DNA from: Siphonodentalium dalli
Lineage: Eukaryota > Mollusca > Scaphopoda > Gadilida > Siphonodentaliidae
NCBI GenBank assembly: GCA_032622095.1
Contig: CP136066.1
Coordinates: 182,254,716-182,318,715 of the forward strand
Direction of reading: 5' to 3'
Length of the DNA: 64,000 nucleotides
How positions within the stretch are numbered: position 1 is the first letter of the stretch; each line of letters begins with the position of its first letter. The position numbers and the translations under genes were made by a program. Shown piece by piece: positions 1 to 12,850 of this stretch. The notes under the pieces are model-generated. The model did not search any database and was not told where the DNA came from. It saw nothing but the letters and a program-made list of their open reading frames with translations.

Positions 1-1190
1 ATCAGTCAATTTCTGTTTCACAAGCGATATGATTATATTTGAATCTATGGCGGGATTCTGTCCGATCCACAAATACGATCCTACAAACAAGTTCCTAAGT
101 CGTCACAATTTTAGCTTTTACACGCTTGAATTATAACATTTTGGACCATAATCTATGATTGGGGAGGGGCTGGTTCTCAAAAGCTTCGAATAACTAAGTT
201 GAATATATCGGCATAAATTGCTGAATATGAGATGAATCGGTCGTAGCAAACAGACACGACAGAAATGACTGTCAACTACAAAATTTATAAGTCGGAAGTG
301 GCTTCGTGGCTTCATTTGAGGGTTGGGGCGTGTCAGGACCCAGGGTGGTGCATGCCCCCACCCCACCCGTCGATGCAATATGCAATGGTAAGTCCGGTGG
401 CTTCCGGGATAATATAGCCCCCCCCCCCCATGTTGTGGATCATAGCTCATGCGTTGAGGAAATCCTGGGGCGATCGCTGGTATAAAAATCAAGAGAGGAC
501 TGACAATAATTTTAAGAAAGTCCGATATTTGGGTCATCGCGCGAACAATTATTTTGAGCGGCCTGACGGCTTTGTTCAGTCAACGTCTCTCTACGCGTTC
601 ACAGCTTGGCTCACTGTGGTCAAACGTAGTCGCAATAAGTGGGTTTCGGCGGACACATTACATGGTCTGCATAATCCACGTAAACGACAAATACACGATA
701 TTTGAGAGATTACATGCACGTGTGTATCCACCCTAATAGCACTGGTTGCAGTCCCTCTTTCTAACCAGTCGCAAAACACAATCTTAGCGAGCGCACTTAT
801 ACTGTTGATATATAATATCCCATGTTATTTGAATTTGTTTCTCATAACGGTTGTTCTATTGTCACGTCTAACTACAATTTTCCTTATTTTCCAGGTGACT
901 ATTCAGGGTGGAACGAGGAAGCAGATAATGCTACCATCTGAACATGAAGGTTCACGTTATATATCAAAGTGATCTGGTGGTTAAGCCAGGAACTGCCAAC
1001 CTATACCTAGTAAGATATTGTCTAATGTATTCAATGAAACGTTTAATTTATGATAAAACTTTGTAATTGTATTGATATCACACACACCCTATATATCCGT
1101 AAAGCCATTACATATGTCCGTATATCAGTGTTTTGGTCACCATACTGGATAATAAGCACGTCTTTCTCGCCAATTTGGCTGCTCGCCAAT
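1..1190 (+). repeat. Block A, copy 1 (dispersed duplicated block)
   Basis: This stretch matches 5991-7145 in the same orientation and 32863-34060 in reverse complement, with scattered substitutions and small indels. It begins inside the LINE C-terminal sequence seen intact at 34030-34468. It carries a poly-C run near 420-429. Open frames here are short, differ between copies by indels and resemble no known family, so I treat them as chance. The edge at ~1190 joins directly to block X. Confidence 0.8.
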
Positions 1191-2058
1191 AAAAATACTA
1201 AACATTATTAAGGTGGATTATTACTTTTTTGAAAACCCAGATGACAACATTATGACACATGTACCAACATAACGAGTTGGATATCCTCTATACTATGGCG
1301 CTAAAATTTTAACTGTATATGTTCCGAAACCGGAAATTATGCACGAAAAATGTAAACAGAATATGCCAATATAAAAAAACAACCCATCCATGACCAAACA
1401 TGTTCCTGAGTCGAACTGTCCAGAATCGGATTCGGCGATTTCATGACTATATGGAAGAAAATACCCGTACCAAACAATAATAATAAAATTTAAGTCATTA
1501 AGACTCCATTCGAAATGGCATACGTTAGCAATCTAATTGCAAATTAATGTCGTGTGTCGAATCGTACAGCTTAAATAGATATGCATTCATAACGCAGTTG
1601 AATTAAACAGTTATTAAATACCATCATTCTCTATCTAGATAAAGAAAAGTGGTTGATCTCTCTAAACAAAATAACTACACAACTGGTTGAGGTAACATTC
1701 TGGAATACCAATATATATACACAGGCTGCCAATAATAGTGGGCGGTTTAATCAGTCTGGAGTTAATTCCATTTTGAATAGGTCGAACAGATCCCGACCCG
1801 GTTCCGCTGGTCATATCAGGTCTACAAATACGTCGGCCACTCTTCGTGGCGATAAAGGAAAGACTTAACTCAAATCCATGATACTGAACACGCAAGCTCA
1901 ACATGACACATTAAAGAGCGTATCTGTCAGTTCTTTCCGTTTATGGTATGAATAAAGAGCGTTTATTACTCACCCGTCGCATAAACTGAGAACAATGTTT
2001 CACATTTCGTTAATTTTTGCCTCCGGAATGATTGTATCGCTGCAGAGTTGTAGTTTAC
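1191..2058 (+). repeat. Block X, copy 1
   Basis: The block starts near AAGGTGGATTATTAC and matches 3661-4575, 11063-11910 and 18353-19150 directly, and 24955-25680 in reverse. A 60-70 residue frame recurs antisense in several copies but differs by indels and has no recognisable motif. Similarity to the other copies stops abruptly after GAGTTGTAGTT near 2058. Confidence 0.8.
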
Positions 2059-2399
2059 AAAAAGATTTAAGTTTAACAGTTGGAATCATACCGTGCTGTA
2101 AAGTATGTTTGGCTTTATCTAGCTTTCATCTGTGAAAACTTCAAATAGTTTGAGTTCAGGTTTGTTATCATTCAGCCTTCAGACTTCAGGAACATTAACA
2201 ATTTGATCAAATCAACCTGGTTATCAGGTGGGATATCATAATACCAAATGAAAAATTAACATAGAGATTAGTACTATAAATAGTAATTACTAACTTAATA
2301 GACATGGTTTCTGTACTACATGATCATAGTCCATTGAACCAAAAGATATCTGACAATATCGTATAAGCATTTCCAATTCATACATATAAAACAAGAGAT

Positions 2400-2914
2400 C
2401 GACTGTCGTCCGGTGCATACCCTCTTAGCGCATACCGCCTGATGTGGGCATATCTATAACTTATGATTGCTATACTCAGACAGATGGACCCAAAACATCA
2501 GCATTTTCATGTAAACAAAGATGAATAACTATAAAACAAAAAACCAAAAAAAAAACAGTTGAATGTGCCATTAAATGTCCTCATAGTGGTGAATATCCGT
2601 ACAAAATTTCATTGAGATCTGAGCATTACTGTTCAAGTTATGACCCCAGAACAGATGTCGGATGGACCAAACAGCCAACATTTCCAGATAAACAAAGATG
2701 AAACACTCTAGAATGGAAAATCCGGACAAAACGATGGAACCCTCTATTTAATGTCCTCATAGTAGTGAACATCCATACCTAATTTCATTGAGATCCGAGT
2801 ACTACTGTTCAAGTTATGACATGAACAGACATCGGACGGACGTACGTATGGATGGACGCACGGACGGACAGGTGCAAAACAGTATACCCCCTCTTTTTTT
2901 TAAAGGGGTATAAC
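2400..2914. repeat. Short interspersed element with two ~165-bp internal units
   Basis: Two imperfect direct repeats (about 2500-2660 and 2665-2830) share phrases such as TGTCCTCATAGTRGTGAA and TTTCATTGAGATC. They are followed by a GGACGGACG-type tract and a terminal ACCCCCTCT...AAAGGGGTATAAC inverted repeat. The layout resembles non-coding mobile elements common in marine invertebrates. It interrupts the order of the X blocks, and no coding capacity is seen. Confidence 0.5.
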
Positions 2915-3340
2915 AAATTTCCAAAGTTATGTTTGAGAAACTTGATCAAATTGACCTCTCAGTAAAATTCAAAATACTGACTCTGCCCTAGATTAGCTCT
3001 AAATGCAATGGAATTTCACAAATTTTCCAGGGTGAGAACCCCCACCATCAGCAGGGGGGGGGGGTCACCCCCTCCCAAACCTTCCTCCGCTCAGGCCTTC
3101 AGGTTATGCCTTTGGCATATCATTGCCCAAAAACAGGTGTCCTCAAAAAATACCTAGATCCTTCACTGAATGTGGAGGAGAAGGTGGTGTTCTGAAGCCA
3201 TCATTAAGAGATCGGTACAAGACGGTCACTCCAATATGTGAACAGTGCAGTGGTGCTGGACTGACTCCAGTTGTCGCCAGACCATATTGGAAATATTAGG
3301 ATTATCAAAGACTATATTAGTATATAGACTAGTATATATG
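2915..3340. other. No gene seen; contains a poly-G run
   Basis: Low-complexity and unique-looking sequence with a GGGGGGGGG tract at about 3053-3063. No supported coding frame or repeat boundary was found. Confidence 0.5.
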
Positions 3341-3374
3341 TAAATATTAAAGCATATGTAAGATTGAATTGGAG

Positions 3375-3660
3375 TTTATAGTTTCTCTGTTACATAGTGT
3401 ACATATTCGATCATCACGCGGTGTACTATGCCACCTGCCCTTTTCTATTGGTAATGAGTGGTTGCTTGTTCTGAATCGAGCTAGGGTATATTTGATGTCA
3501 TCGCGAAACTCGGAGATATAATATTCCTGACCAAAGTCCGGTTTTAATATCCTGTATATTTCCCCTCGACTGGAGCGTTTAGGCGATTCATGCCACTGTT
3601 TAATAGATTGATCAGTCAGTTTCTGTTTCACAAGCGATATGATTATATTATAAAAAATAC
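3375..3660 (-). pseudogene. LINE ORF2 C-terminal fragment
   Basis: The minus-strand frame reproduces the C-terminal region of a non-LTR retrotransposon seen at 34030-34468: a KQKLTDQSIKQWHES segment, then GEIYRILKPDFGQEYY, RTSNHSLPIEKGRWH and a C-x2-C. In CR1/L2/Jockey-like elements this region follows the reverse transcriptase and ends in a Cys/His cluster. Here the frame is cut after the first Cys pair, and the GDE-H-Y-F-C part is missing. The fragment lies between a unique stretch and block X copy 2, so it is a truncated relic. Confidence 0.7.
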
Positions 3661-4745
3661 TAAACATTAAGGTGGATTAATACTTTTTTGAAAACCCATA
3701 TGACAACATTATGACATATGTACCAACATAACGAGTTGGATATCCTCTATACTATGGCGCTAAAATTTAAACACTGTATATGTTCCGAAACCGGAAATTA
3801 TGCACGAAAAATTCATGTAAACAGAATATGCCAATATAAAAAACAACCCATCCATGACCAAACATGTTCCTGAGTCGAACTGTCCAGAATCGGAATCGGC
3901 GATTTCATGACTATATGGAAGAAAATACCCGTACCAAACAATAATAATAAAATTTAAGTCATTAAAACTCCATTCGAAATGGCATACGTTAGCAATCTAA
4001 TTGCAAATTAATGTCGTGTGTCGGTCGCTGCGGGACACTCAGTCAAGAGCACCTCGAGCGCTGGGGCTCCCCGTCAACCCGAATCGTGCAGCTTAAATAG
4101 ATATGCATTCATAACGCAGTTGAATTAAGCAGTTATTAAATACCACCATTCTCTATCTAGATAAAGAAAAGTGGTTGATCTCTCTAAACAAAATAACTAC
4201 ATGACAACTGGTTGAGGTAACATTCTGGAATACCAATCTACACAGGCTGCCAATAATAGTGGGCGGTTTAATCAGTCTGGAGTTAATTCCATTTTGAATA
4301 TGTCGAACAGATCCCGACCAGGTTCCGCTGGTCATATCAGGTCTACAAATACGTCGACCAGTCTTCGTGGTGACAAAGGAAAGACTTAACTCAAATTAAT
4401 GATACTAAACACGCAAGGTCAACATGACACATTAAAGAGCGTGCCTGTCAGTTCTTTCCGTTTATAGTATGAATAAAGAGCGTTTATTACTCACCCGTCG
4501 CATTAACTGAGAACAATGTTTCAAATTCCGTTAATTTTTGCGTCCGGAATGATTGTATCGCTGCAGAGTTGTAGTTGAGTATGTTATTTATACAAACAGG
4601 CGATTATATGCCTCGTGTTTTGTGTTTAGTGCGTTTATTTGAGATGTTTGTCCGGCTATTTGGCAACGCTTTCATATATATTAATTGTACCAATTTAAAA
4701 TTCGATTAAAACCTTATTTTGGGACTTTAGGTCCAGTAAAAGTGG
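3661..4745 (+). repeat. Block X, copy 2, with a 58-bp GC-rich insertion
   Basis: Nearly identical to 11063-12085 and 18353-19335. It ends at GGTATAACCTGGT, where it switches abruptly to block Y rather than block D. A GC-rich segment at 4023-4080 is absent from every other copy. Confidence 0.8.
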
Positions 4746-4756
4746 TATAACCTGGT

Positions 4757-5600
4757 AATCGGCTGGATATTGTGGAAGGGAGAACAGTAGAAAATATGGC
4801 GACTTTAATTATTGATATCGAGATATGTCAGTTAATTTGCCGCTGCGAAACGGGTTGGCAACGATTAGATATACGCTTCTATTGTCGTTATGCATGTAAT
4901 CTTTGTATGTAAAATCAATGTATTTTAGTTATGCATGTAATTTTTGTATGTAAAATCAATGTATTTTACATGGTCACACCAATCATTGTTAGCATTAGTC
5001 GCCTGTGCGTGATCGGAGAATTTCAACAGGCGAGACAATTGAGCAGTTATAAGCCATTATCAAACTAACTGATATCAAGAAATTTCAGGCTAGTCATAAA
5101 CTCTTTCATGGATGTCGAAATGAATAAATCCTATCTGATATATGTTGCTGTTTTTCACGAGTTTTAATTCATTTCGAAAAGTGGATTTGAGTCCGTCGAT
5201 TTTATACTTGATTTTTTCTCGTCATTTCAGGATCATCCAACATAAACATAAAATGTGCAGAATTTGACGTTCTTTTAGGGCGAGTGTGATGCACAAGTGT
5301 TTAATGTCCCATTAACAATCCTATATGGTGCTCTCTTGCCTTGAAACAGACATTGGAAAATTAAGACATACAATACCGGTTCGTTGAGATTCCTCGGATA
5401 GCTTCAGAGCAAACTGGTGTGATAACTTTCAATTGTGATTTCCATGCAAATATCCATCACAGCGCCAAAAATTAATGCAGGTACGGCGTTCGAAGTAAAA
5501 AGACTGACTGACCTCCCCCCCCCCCCTTTCACCCATAATTTACACGACCATATATATTTCTCAAACCAAAGGTTGAAGATAGATTAGATATATTTATTTC
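4757..5600 (+). repeat. Block Y, copy 1
   Basis: Matches 17005-17820 directly and 34740-35553 in reverse. The copy differs by an internal poly-C run near 5514-5527 and scattered substitutions. A 70-77 residue frame present in the other two copies is broken here. No family resemblance is seen. Confidence 0.8.
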
Positions 5601-5990
5601 TTATACCATACATCAATGGTTGAAAGAAAACATGTTTACATATGTATACATAATACCAGAGGCAGTGTTAGACTAATAGAGAAGATATCAATTCAATAAA
5701 GATATATTATTCAGGGCCAGGGTAAACCAGTCGCTGGATGAGACCAACAAAACCGCCACACCATGCTACCCTAAGGCACAGCCGTTGGGAGTCATAGTAT
5801 GCGGCATCTCTTTGATCTCATCAAGTAACTTGTCGACCCTCCATAATCTTGACAAATTTACAGAGTCTCCTAGCTATCGATGGTTTTCTCGTGGAGAACA
5901 AGATTTTTAGTTTCATTGGACTTGGGCAATTCCAATATGACTTGTGCAACAACATTTTTCGCTCTGTTGATAATGATTGACAGTAAAACA
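5601..5990 (-). pseudogene. LINE 3' end with internal deletion
   Basis: In reverse complement this matches 34330-34740: the last ~45 codons of the LINE C-terminal region (RKMLLHKSYWNCPSPMKLK and on) plus its 3' flank. Compared with the 34.0 kb copy, roughly 300 bp covering the Cys/His cluster is missing, and the sequence joins straight to block A at ~5990. An 11-bp indel disturbs the frame near 5860. Confidence 0.65.
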
Positions 5991-7145
5991 TATATTGAAA
6001 CTATGGCGGGATTCTGTCCGATCCACAAATACGATCCTACAAACAAGTTCCTAAGTCGTCACAATTTTAGCTTTTACACGCTTGAATTATAACATTTTGG
6101 ACGACCATCTATGATTGGGGAGGGGTGGTTCTCAAAAGCTTCGAATAACTAAGTTGAATATATCGCCATAAATTGCTGAATATGAGATGAATCGCTCGTA
6201 GCAAACAGACACGACTGTCAACTACAAAATGTATAAGTCGGAAGTGCCTTCGTGGCTTCATTTGAGGGTTGGGGCGTGTCAGGACCCAGGGTGGTGCATG
6301 CCCCCACCCCACCCGTCGATGAAATAAGCAATGGTAAGTCCGGTGGCTTCCGGGATAATATAGCCCCCCCCCCCATGTTGGGGATCATATCTCATGCGTT
6401 GAGGAAATCCTGGGGCGATCGCTGGTATAAAAATCAAGAGAGGACTGACAATAATTTTAAGAAAGTCCGATATTTGGGTCATCGCGCGAACAATTATTTT
6501 GAGCGGCCTATAACGGCGTTGTACAGTCAACGTCTCTCTACGCGTTCAGAGCTTTGGCTCACTGTGGTCAAACGTAGTCGCAATAAGTGGGTTTCGGCGG
6601 ACACATTACATGGTCTGGATAATCCACGTAAAAAGACAAATACACGATATTTGAGAGATTACATGCACGTGTGTATCCACCCTAATAGCACAGGTTGCAG
6701 TCCCTCTTTCTAACCAGTCGCAAAACACAATCTTAGCGAGCGCACTTATACTGTTGATATATAATATCCCATGTTATTTGAATTTGTTTCTCATAACGGT
6801 TGTTCTATTGTCACGTCTAACTACAATTTTCCTTATTTTCCAGGTGACTATCCAGGGTGGAACGAGGAAGCAGATAATGCTACCATCTGAACATGAAGGT
6901 TCATGTTATATCAAAGTGATCTGGTGGTTAAGCCAGGAACTGCCAACCTATACCTAGTAAGATATTGTCTAATGTATTCAATGAAACGTTTAATTGAAGA
7001 TAAAACTTTGTAATTGTATTGATATCACACAAACCCTATATATTCGTAAAGCCATTACATATGTCCGTATATCAGTGTTTTGGTCACCATACTGGATAAT
7101 AAGCACGTATTTCTCGCCAATTTGGCTGCTGGCCAATAAAAAATA
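5991..7145 (+). repeat. Block A, copy 2
   Basis: Close to 1-1190, and also the reverse complement of 32863-34030. Downstream of ~7145 the sequence is unrelated to block X, unlike copy 1. Confidence 0.8.
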
Positions 7146-8161
7146 CTAAACATTATTAAAGTCATTAGCTTCACTCCCGGTGGGTATATATTTCATGTCA
7201 GACAGAACTGTATCCGATATACCATAAGAAAGGTCATAAAAAAACTAGAAATAAAACCCCAAGGTTGCATATTATTGATGCGGTATTAAATTGTTGAAAA
7301 CTGCGGTCAGAGTAAGAAATCTTCTCAGATACAACCACATTTTCGGCGCGAATCATCGCGTGGAGGTCATGGAATTATATTCGGAAGAAATCGGAACCGC
7401 CCGAAAAACGACGATCGGCTGGCACGCACGGTTGAGAGAACAGCCAAAACAATAGCCGGCATGTCGATAACCGAAAGTAGATTCAACAAAACACAAACTA
7501 GATAATGTGATTATGTCTTGATTTTTGCATCGATATCTCATGTTTTCTAATTGAAATGTCGAGAATTAATCGGCAACTAACAAAGTGTACACACTGTGTA
7601 TATGTTATATACGGATTGTTTGCAAATTTAGGCGTGAATGGGTATTCACAGCATGCAAAATACGATTGGCACACCTCCGGACCGATCAGCTGATCCAGGT
7701 CGTCATGCTTCTCATCGATTGAAAATAAACAAATCGGGGAATTCCTGCCCTTCTTATCAAACGTCAACACATTTGGTCGAATTTAAGATGAAGTTATCTG
7801 CAATGGCATTATTGACTTCTGTAAATGGAAATTATTAGCAATATTTCAAACGCAGAGAGTGCATGAACCACCGATCGATCTATAAATTATAATAGCCCAA
7901 TCGGGCTGAACTAGATCGATTGGTCTTCCTGGCATAGTGGTTGCTGCTGTAAGAGAGGGAACTCTAAATTTCTTAAATATTAAAAAAAAAATTGTTTTCA
8001 GATTTGTACAAGTTTATAATGAATATTACTAGTAAAAAAATATACCATTAATATTGTCTTTCGTTAGTTTCAAAATAAATGAGAATTTTTTTTAATTGGT
8101 AGAAACAGCTGATCGAAAGAACAATTTAGAGTACTCCCCTTATCCCAGATTCACTTTATAG
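7146..8161. other. No gene seen
   Basis: AT-rich sequence with only short unsupported frames. A small perfect hairpin AGCCCAATCGGGCT lies near 7897, flanked by GATCGAT copies. Nothing coding is supported. Confidence 0.5.
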
Positions 8162-10278
8162 TAGCTAATTACACTTAAGCATAAATTATTTATGCTTAAG
8201 CATAATTAACTTACGATAAGCGTAATACATTTGAATTATGCTTAAGTGTAATTGGGTTCATCAGCTATCTCACCTCTATGGGAGGAAGCCAAATTAACAT
8301 TTAATAAATAATTGAGCTAAAGCCCCCCCCCCCCAATCAAGGAATCTCTAATTATACTTAAGTGCAATAAGAATATTTTTTATCGCGCTTAAGTGAAATA
8401 AGAAGATTCCTTATTGCGCTTAGAGATTCCTTATTGCGCTTAAGTGCAATACGATATTCCTTTTTGTGCTTAAGTGCAATAAGATATTCCTTATTGTGCT
8501 AAGCGCAATTAGATATTTCATTATTGAACTTAATCGCAATTATATCTTCCCTTATTATATCGCTTAAGCTCAATTATATCGCTTAAGCTCTATTATTTAT
8601 TAAATGTTAATTTGGCTCCCCATATACCTCATGTATATTGGTATAACCTTGGTATTCAGCTTGAGGGGAGTTCAATGAGAGTGTATATGAATTACGTTTA
8701 AGCGTACTTCATTTGCGCTTAAGCGCGGAACTCATTTACACTTAAGCATAATTAATATGAATAATGTTTAAGCAAATACCTAACTCCAACTGATTTCCTC
8801 TGTCTGAATAATGGAGTCCATCTCATAGTATATGGGGGAGTCTAAACCGATGTTTGATTGATGTCTTATTGCCAGAGTAAATTTGAGTTTAGAGGAAATC
8901 GCATGGGAGACAGCCTTTTCAAATATATTATTTATTAGTGTAAATCAATTGCGCTCAAGCGCAAAACATATGTGTCCAATAATATATTTGCGCTTTAGCA
9001 TAAAATTGCCATAAATGTGATCTATTATATGGGAGGCCCTTTTCACATTTATTATTTATTTACGCTTAAGCGCAAATAACCTCTATCATTTGCAATTAAG
9101 CAAATAGATCATATTTTCGCTTAAGCGCAAATCATTTGCACTTAAGCGCAAATAAAAATCAATATGCATTGATCCCCCCTGAATTAATTTTACATGGCAC
9201 AGGCCTAAACACATCACTAAAGTTGATATAGCCCCACCATATGAGGGAAACAATCCCCCAGAAACCCCAAGATCTGTTTTATGACCATGGAAATGATATA
9301 GATCTGTGTAGGATATGTCTCTTTTATAAAATATACTATATCTCTGGGATGGCGACACAAATTATTGGGGACAGGGATGCTGATATTATGAAAATAGGGG
9401 TTTTTCCCCAACTTCAAGTCAATGAGTACACCATATGAGGGAAGCAAACCCCAGTAACCCCTAATTCCCTATTTATGGCCATGGAAATGGTATTTATCTG
9501 TGCAGGAGATAATAAAATATACATCAGCTCTGGAAGTGAGGTACCAAATCTTGGGACACCAGGGACAGAGATGCTGATATGCATATGGAAATATGTTTTT
9601 TCTTCAACTTCGAGTCTGTATGGGGGTATTACTATGGGCCCATGCTAATATAATATGAGATGGACTCAATCATTCACATCAGAGGGATGTCATGGAGTGT
9701 TAGGTATTTACGCTTAAGCGCAAATAAATTGATAGACACATATTTGTGCTTAAGCGCAAATGATTTACGCTTAAGCACAAATATTTGCGCTTAATGATTT
9801 ATGCTTAAGCACAAATATTTGCGCTTAAGCGCAAATAAATAATAAATGTGAAAAGGGCCTCCCATACTATTTCCGCTAAAGCGCATATGATTTGTATTTA
9901 AGTATAAATGATTTGCTCTTAAGTGCAAATGATTTACACTTAAGCGTAAATGATTTGCGATTAAGCAGAATCAGAATAAATGTGAAAACGGCTTCTCGTA
10001 TAATCGCTTAAGCATAATTCATTTATGATTAAGTGTAATTAATCTATCAATGAAAATAAATGACCAGTGAGCTTAAGCGTAAATCAATTACGCTTAAGCA
10101 CACTTTAATCAATTACGCTTAAGCACACTAGTCATAATTATATTACTCATAGGAGTAATGCTTTATCTACATCATACGGTTAAGCGTAAGTGAAGTACGC
10201 TTTATATGTGTGCATTACACATGAGTGTAATACATTACGCTTAATTGTAATTCACTTACGCTAAAGTGCAATTAGCTA
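8162..10278. mobile_element. Inverted-repeat element packed with CTTAAG-centred palindromes
   Basis: The ends are inverted: TAGCTAATTACACTTAAGC at 8162 against the complement of GCTAAAGTGCAATTAGCTA ending at 10278. Between them lie more than two dozen CTTAAG cores, mostly in dyads of the type TTGCGCTTAAGCGCAA, with variants. Arms at about 9030-9078 and 9823-9872 are near-perfect inverted repeats of about 48 bp. The centre holds two ~194-bp direct repeats. There is no coding capacity. I infer a non-autonomous fold-back transposon. An alternative is a palindromic satellite that expanded in place. Confidence 0.6.
9238..9625 (+). repeat. Tandem pair of ~194-bp units
   Basis: Two units start at CATATGAGGGAA (9238 and ~9433) and share ATTTATGGCCATGGAAATG-like and CTGTGYAGGA segments. 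They form the non-palindromic core of the surrounding inverted-repeat element and have diverged noticeably from each other. Confidence 0.65.
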
Positions 10279-11062
10279 ATACATGTGAAAAAGGCTTTCC
10301 ATTATAGTTATCATCCATCAGAATGAATAGTGCTTACTAAAGCTTGACAACAGAATTTGCCATTAAAAACATTTCATGGCCAATGAGCTAACAAATGTTC
10401 TGTACTGGCATATTGAATACCAATTATTTGTACTATTGTACAGGTGTAATGTAATTACACAGTTTTGAGTTACAAAAGTAAGACAACTGTTTCTGCACGG
10501 TACTGTGCTTGTGGCCAGATTGATGTAAAAATTCGGTCAATGCGCTTACAATTTTCTATAAATAGTAACATTTTGGAATTATTACCTCTTGATCACTGTT
10601 CGATTATAATCTTTGCCACAAACTCGGCCAATGTTCTTCCGTTTGTGATTTCACGCAACAATTCCCTTTCTATTCCTTCCCTGTCGAATTGAATACCGAT
10701 TGCGATGTCAATTTGTTTTTCGCTTTAATATTCTGATGTGCATGACGCTATTCCAGCGAACGGTCATCCTCCCTAGAAGCCATTTCTGAGAACGAAACCC
10801 GATTCAATCCCAATCGAGTCGGAAGTGCTCGGGCATTTCCGTGACTGCACAAGACAACGCATCGGTTTGTTTTTTCGTGTTATTATGGTGAGATTAATCG
10901 GGACGATTGATGAATATAAATAGTTAGCCGAATGGCCGTATAATGTGTACAAACTAACTTCAGGATGGGGGATTTCCTGTATCCGAGTTATTTTATTCAC
11001 TCTTCCCACAGAATGACGCAGGGAACTCAATTGTGAGGTTCAATTTACGTTTCACATCACTT
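10279..11062. other. No gene seen
   Basis: Unique-looking sequence between the palindromic element and block X copy 3. The short frames at 10465-10692 (+) and 10773-11030 (-) show no family features. Confidence 0.5.
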
Positions 11063-12100
11063 TAAGGTGGATTAATACTTTTTTTGAAAACCCAGATGAC
11101 AACATTATGACATATGTACAAACATAACGAGTTGGATATCCTCTATACTATGGCGCTAAAAGTTAAACACTGTATATGTTCCGAAACCGGAAATTATGCA
11201 CGAAAAATTCATGTAAACAGAATATGCCAATATAAAAAACAACCCATCCATGACCAAACATATTCCCGAGTCGAACTGTCCAGAATCGGATTCGGCGATT
11301 TCATTACTATATGGAAGAAAATACCCGTACCAAACAATAATAATAAAATTTAAGTCATTAAGACGCCGCGAAATGGCATACGTTAGCAATCTAATTGCAA
11401 ATTAATGTCGTGTGTCGAATCGTGCAGCTTAAATAGATATGCATTCATAACGCAGTTGAATTTTAGCAGTTATTAAATACCATCATTCTCTATCTAGATA
11501 AAGAAAAGTGGTTGATCTCTCTAAACAAAATAACTACATGACAACTGGCTGAGGTAACATTCTGGAATACCAATATACACAGGCTGCCAATAATAGTGGG
11601 CGGTTTAATCAGTCTGGAGTTAATCCCATTTTGAATAGGTCGAACAGATCCCGACCAGGTTCCGCTGGTCATATCAGGTCTACAAATACGTCGACCACTC
11701 TTCGTGGCGATAAAGGAAAGACTTAACTCAAATCAATGATACTAAACACGCAATGTCAACATGACACATTAAAGAGCGCGTCTGTCAGTTCTTTCCGTTT
11801 ATGGTATGAATAAAGAGCGTTTATTACTCACCCTTCGCATTAACTGAGAACAATGTTTCAAATTTCGTTAATTTTTGCCTCCGGAATGATTGTATCGCTG
11901 CAGAGTTGTAGTTGAGCATGTTATTTATAAAAACAGGCGATTATATGCATCGTGTTTTGTGTTTAGTGCGTTTATTTGAGATGTTTGTCCGGCTATTTGG
12001 CAATGCTTTCATATATATTAATTGTACCAATTTAAAATTCGATTACAACCTTATTTTGGGACTTTAGGTCCAGTAAAAGTGGTATAACCTGGTCATATAC
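11063..12100 (+). repeat. Block X, copy 3
   Basis: Starts at AAGGTGGATTAATAC and runs to GTATAACCTGGT, then continues into block D, as at 19335. It is the most complete of the direct copies together with copy 4. Confidence 0.8.
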
Positions 12101-12850
12101 TGGCTGATGATGGATCTCGTTTCAAGAGTTGCCTTTGCAGCGTTGTCAGCACGACATGAGCTGGTATCCAGCAGAACCAAATGTCAAAATGGATAACTGC
12201 TTTTATGTATTTTCACATGAAATATGAAAAGTAACTATTAACGTCGTAAAATGACGCATTAAACACATTTACAGTTGTATTGATGAAACTGGTGTGAGCT
12301 ATAAATCCTCCATAAAAGGGTTCATATTGAACCTAAATATTCACATATATACAGGTCTGGAAAAGATGCAAAATTGGCTTACTAGCGAAATCGGGCTCAG
12401 TATAAGCCAATTCGACCTCTCGTTTTAATGTGTTTTGACAACGCACACCTGACTTTGCCAGGTGCCGCGACAATGCGACATTCAGTTTTCAACCCATCAT
12501 TTACGACGCATTAGCGCGCTTGAAAAACCACCATTGGCTCACCTACTCGCAACGGCGGTAATCCTTTTAATTGGTGTTACTTATTGTTTGTTTGCTTTAA
12601 TTTTAGTGACTGTTTCATAGCCTTGTTCTCGCTATTAAGTTTCTTTTCGGAGAGTTCTTCGACCGGAAATGATAAATTGTGACAGCAGCAGAAAATTTTC
12701 ACAAGGAAACGCTTATGATTGGCTTTAAACACCTTTATGATTAGTACTCTTTTTAAAATCTACGGAAGACTGCATCAGTTTTGCGGTAGAAATACATTCC
12801 CGCCGTCAATTGATTCTATTTGTCTACAAATCGAGTAATTCCGTGACTAG
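12100..12850 (+). repeat. Block D, copy 1, containing a LINE RNase H relic on the minus strand
   Basis: Matches 19335-20060 and, from ~12218, also 39182-39770. On the minus strand 12105-12215 is a damaged version of the RNase H sequence better preserved at 19340-19470. It has lost ~23 bp including the Cys-Asp-Lys-Glu part. An internal deletion near 12724 removes sequence kept in the other two copies. Confidence 0.65.

Noticed and set aside
118-537. 139-residue frame conserved in three copies (118-537, 6279-6530, 33526-33933)
   Set aside because: Conservation follows from recent duplication of block A; frames differ by indels, and the composition includes poly-Gly from a poly-C run.
3053-3063. 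G-run as regulatory G-quadruplex
   Set aside because: Single homopolymer runs (here, and at 27106-27123 and 34780-34788) do not by themselves define a quadruplex or a regulatory site.
7860-7970. tRNA-like or SINE promoter (GGCATAGTGGTTGCTGCTG)
   Set aside because: It resembles an A box only loosely; no B box, cloverleaf or acceptor stem could be drawn.
9086-9447. Overlapping frames on both strands in the palindromic element
   Set aside because: They fall in tandem and low-complexity sequence and have no family features.
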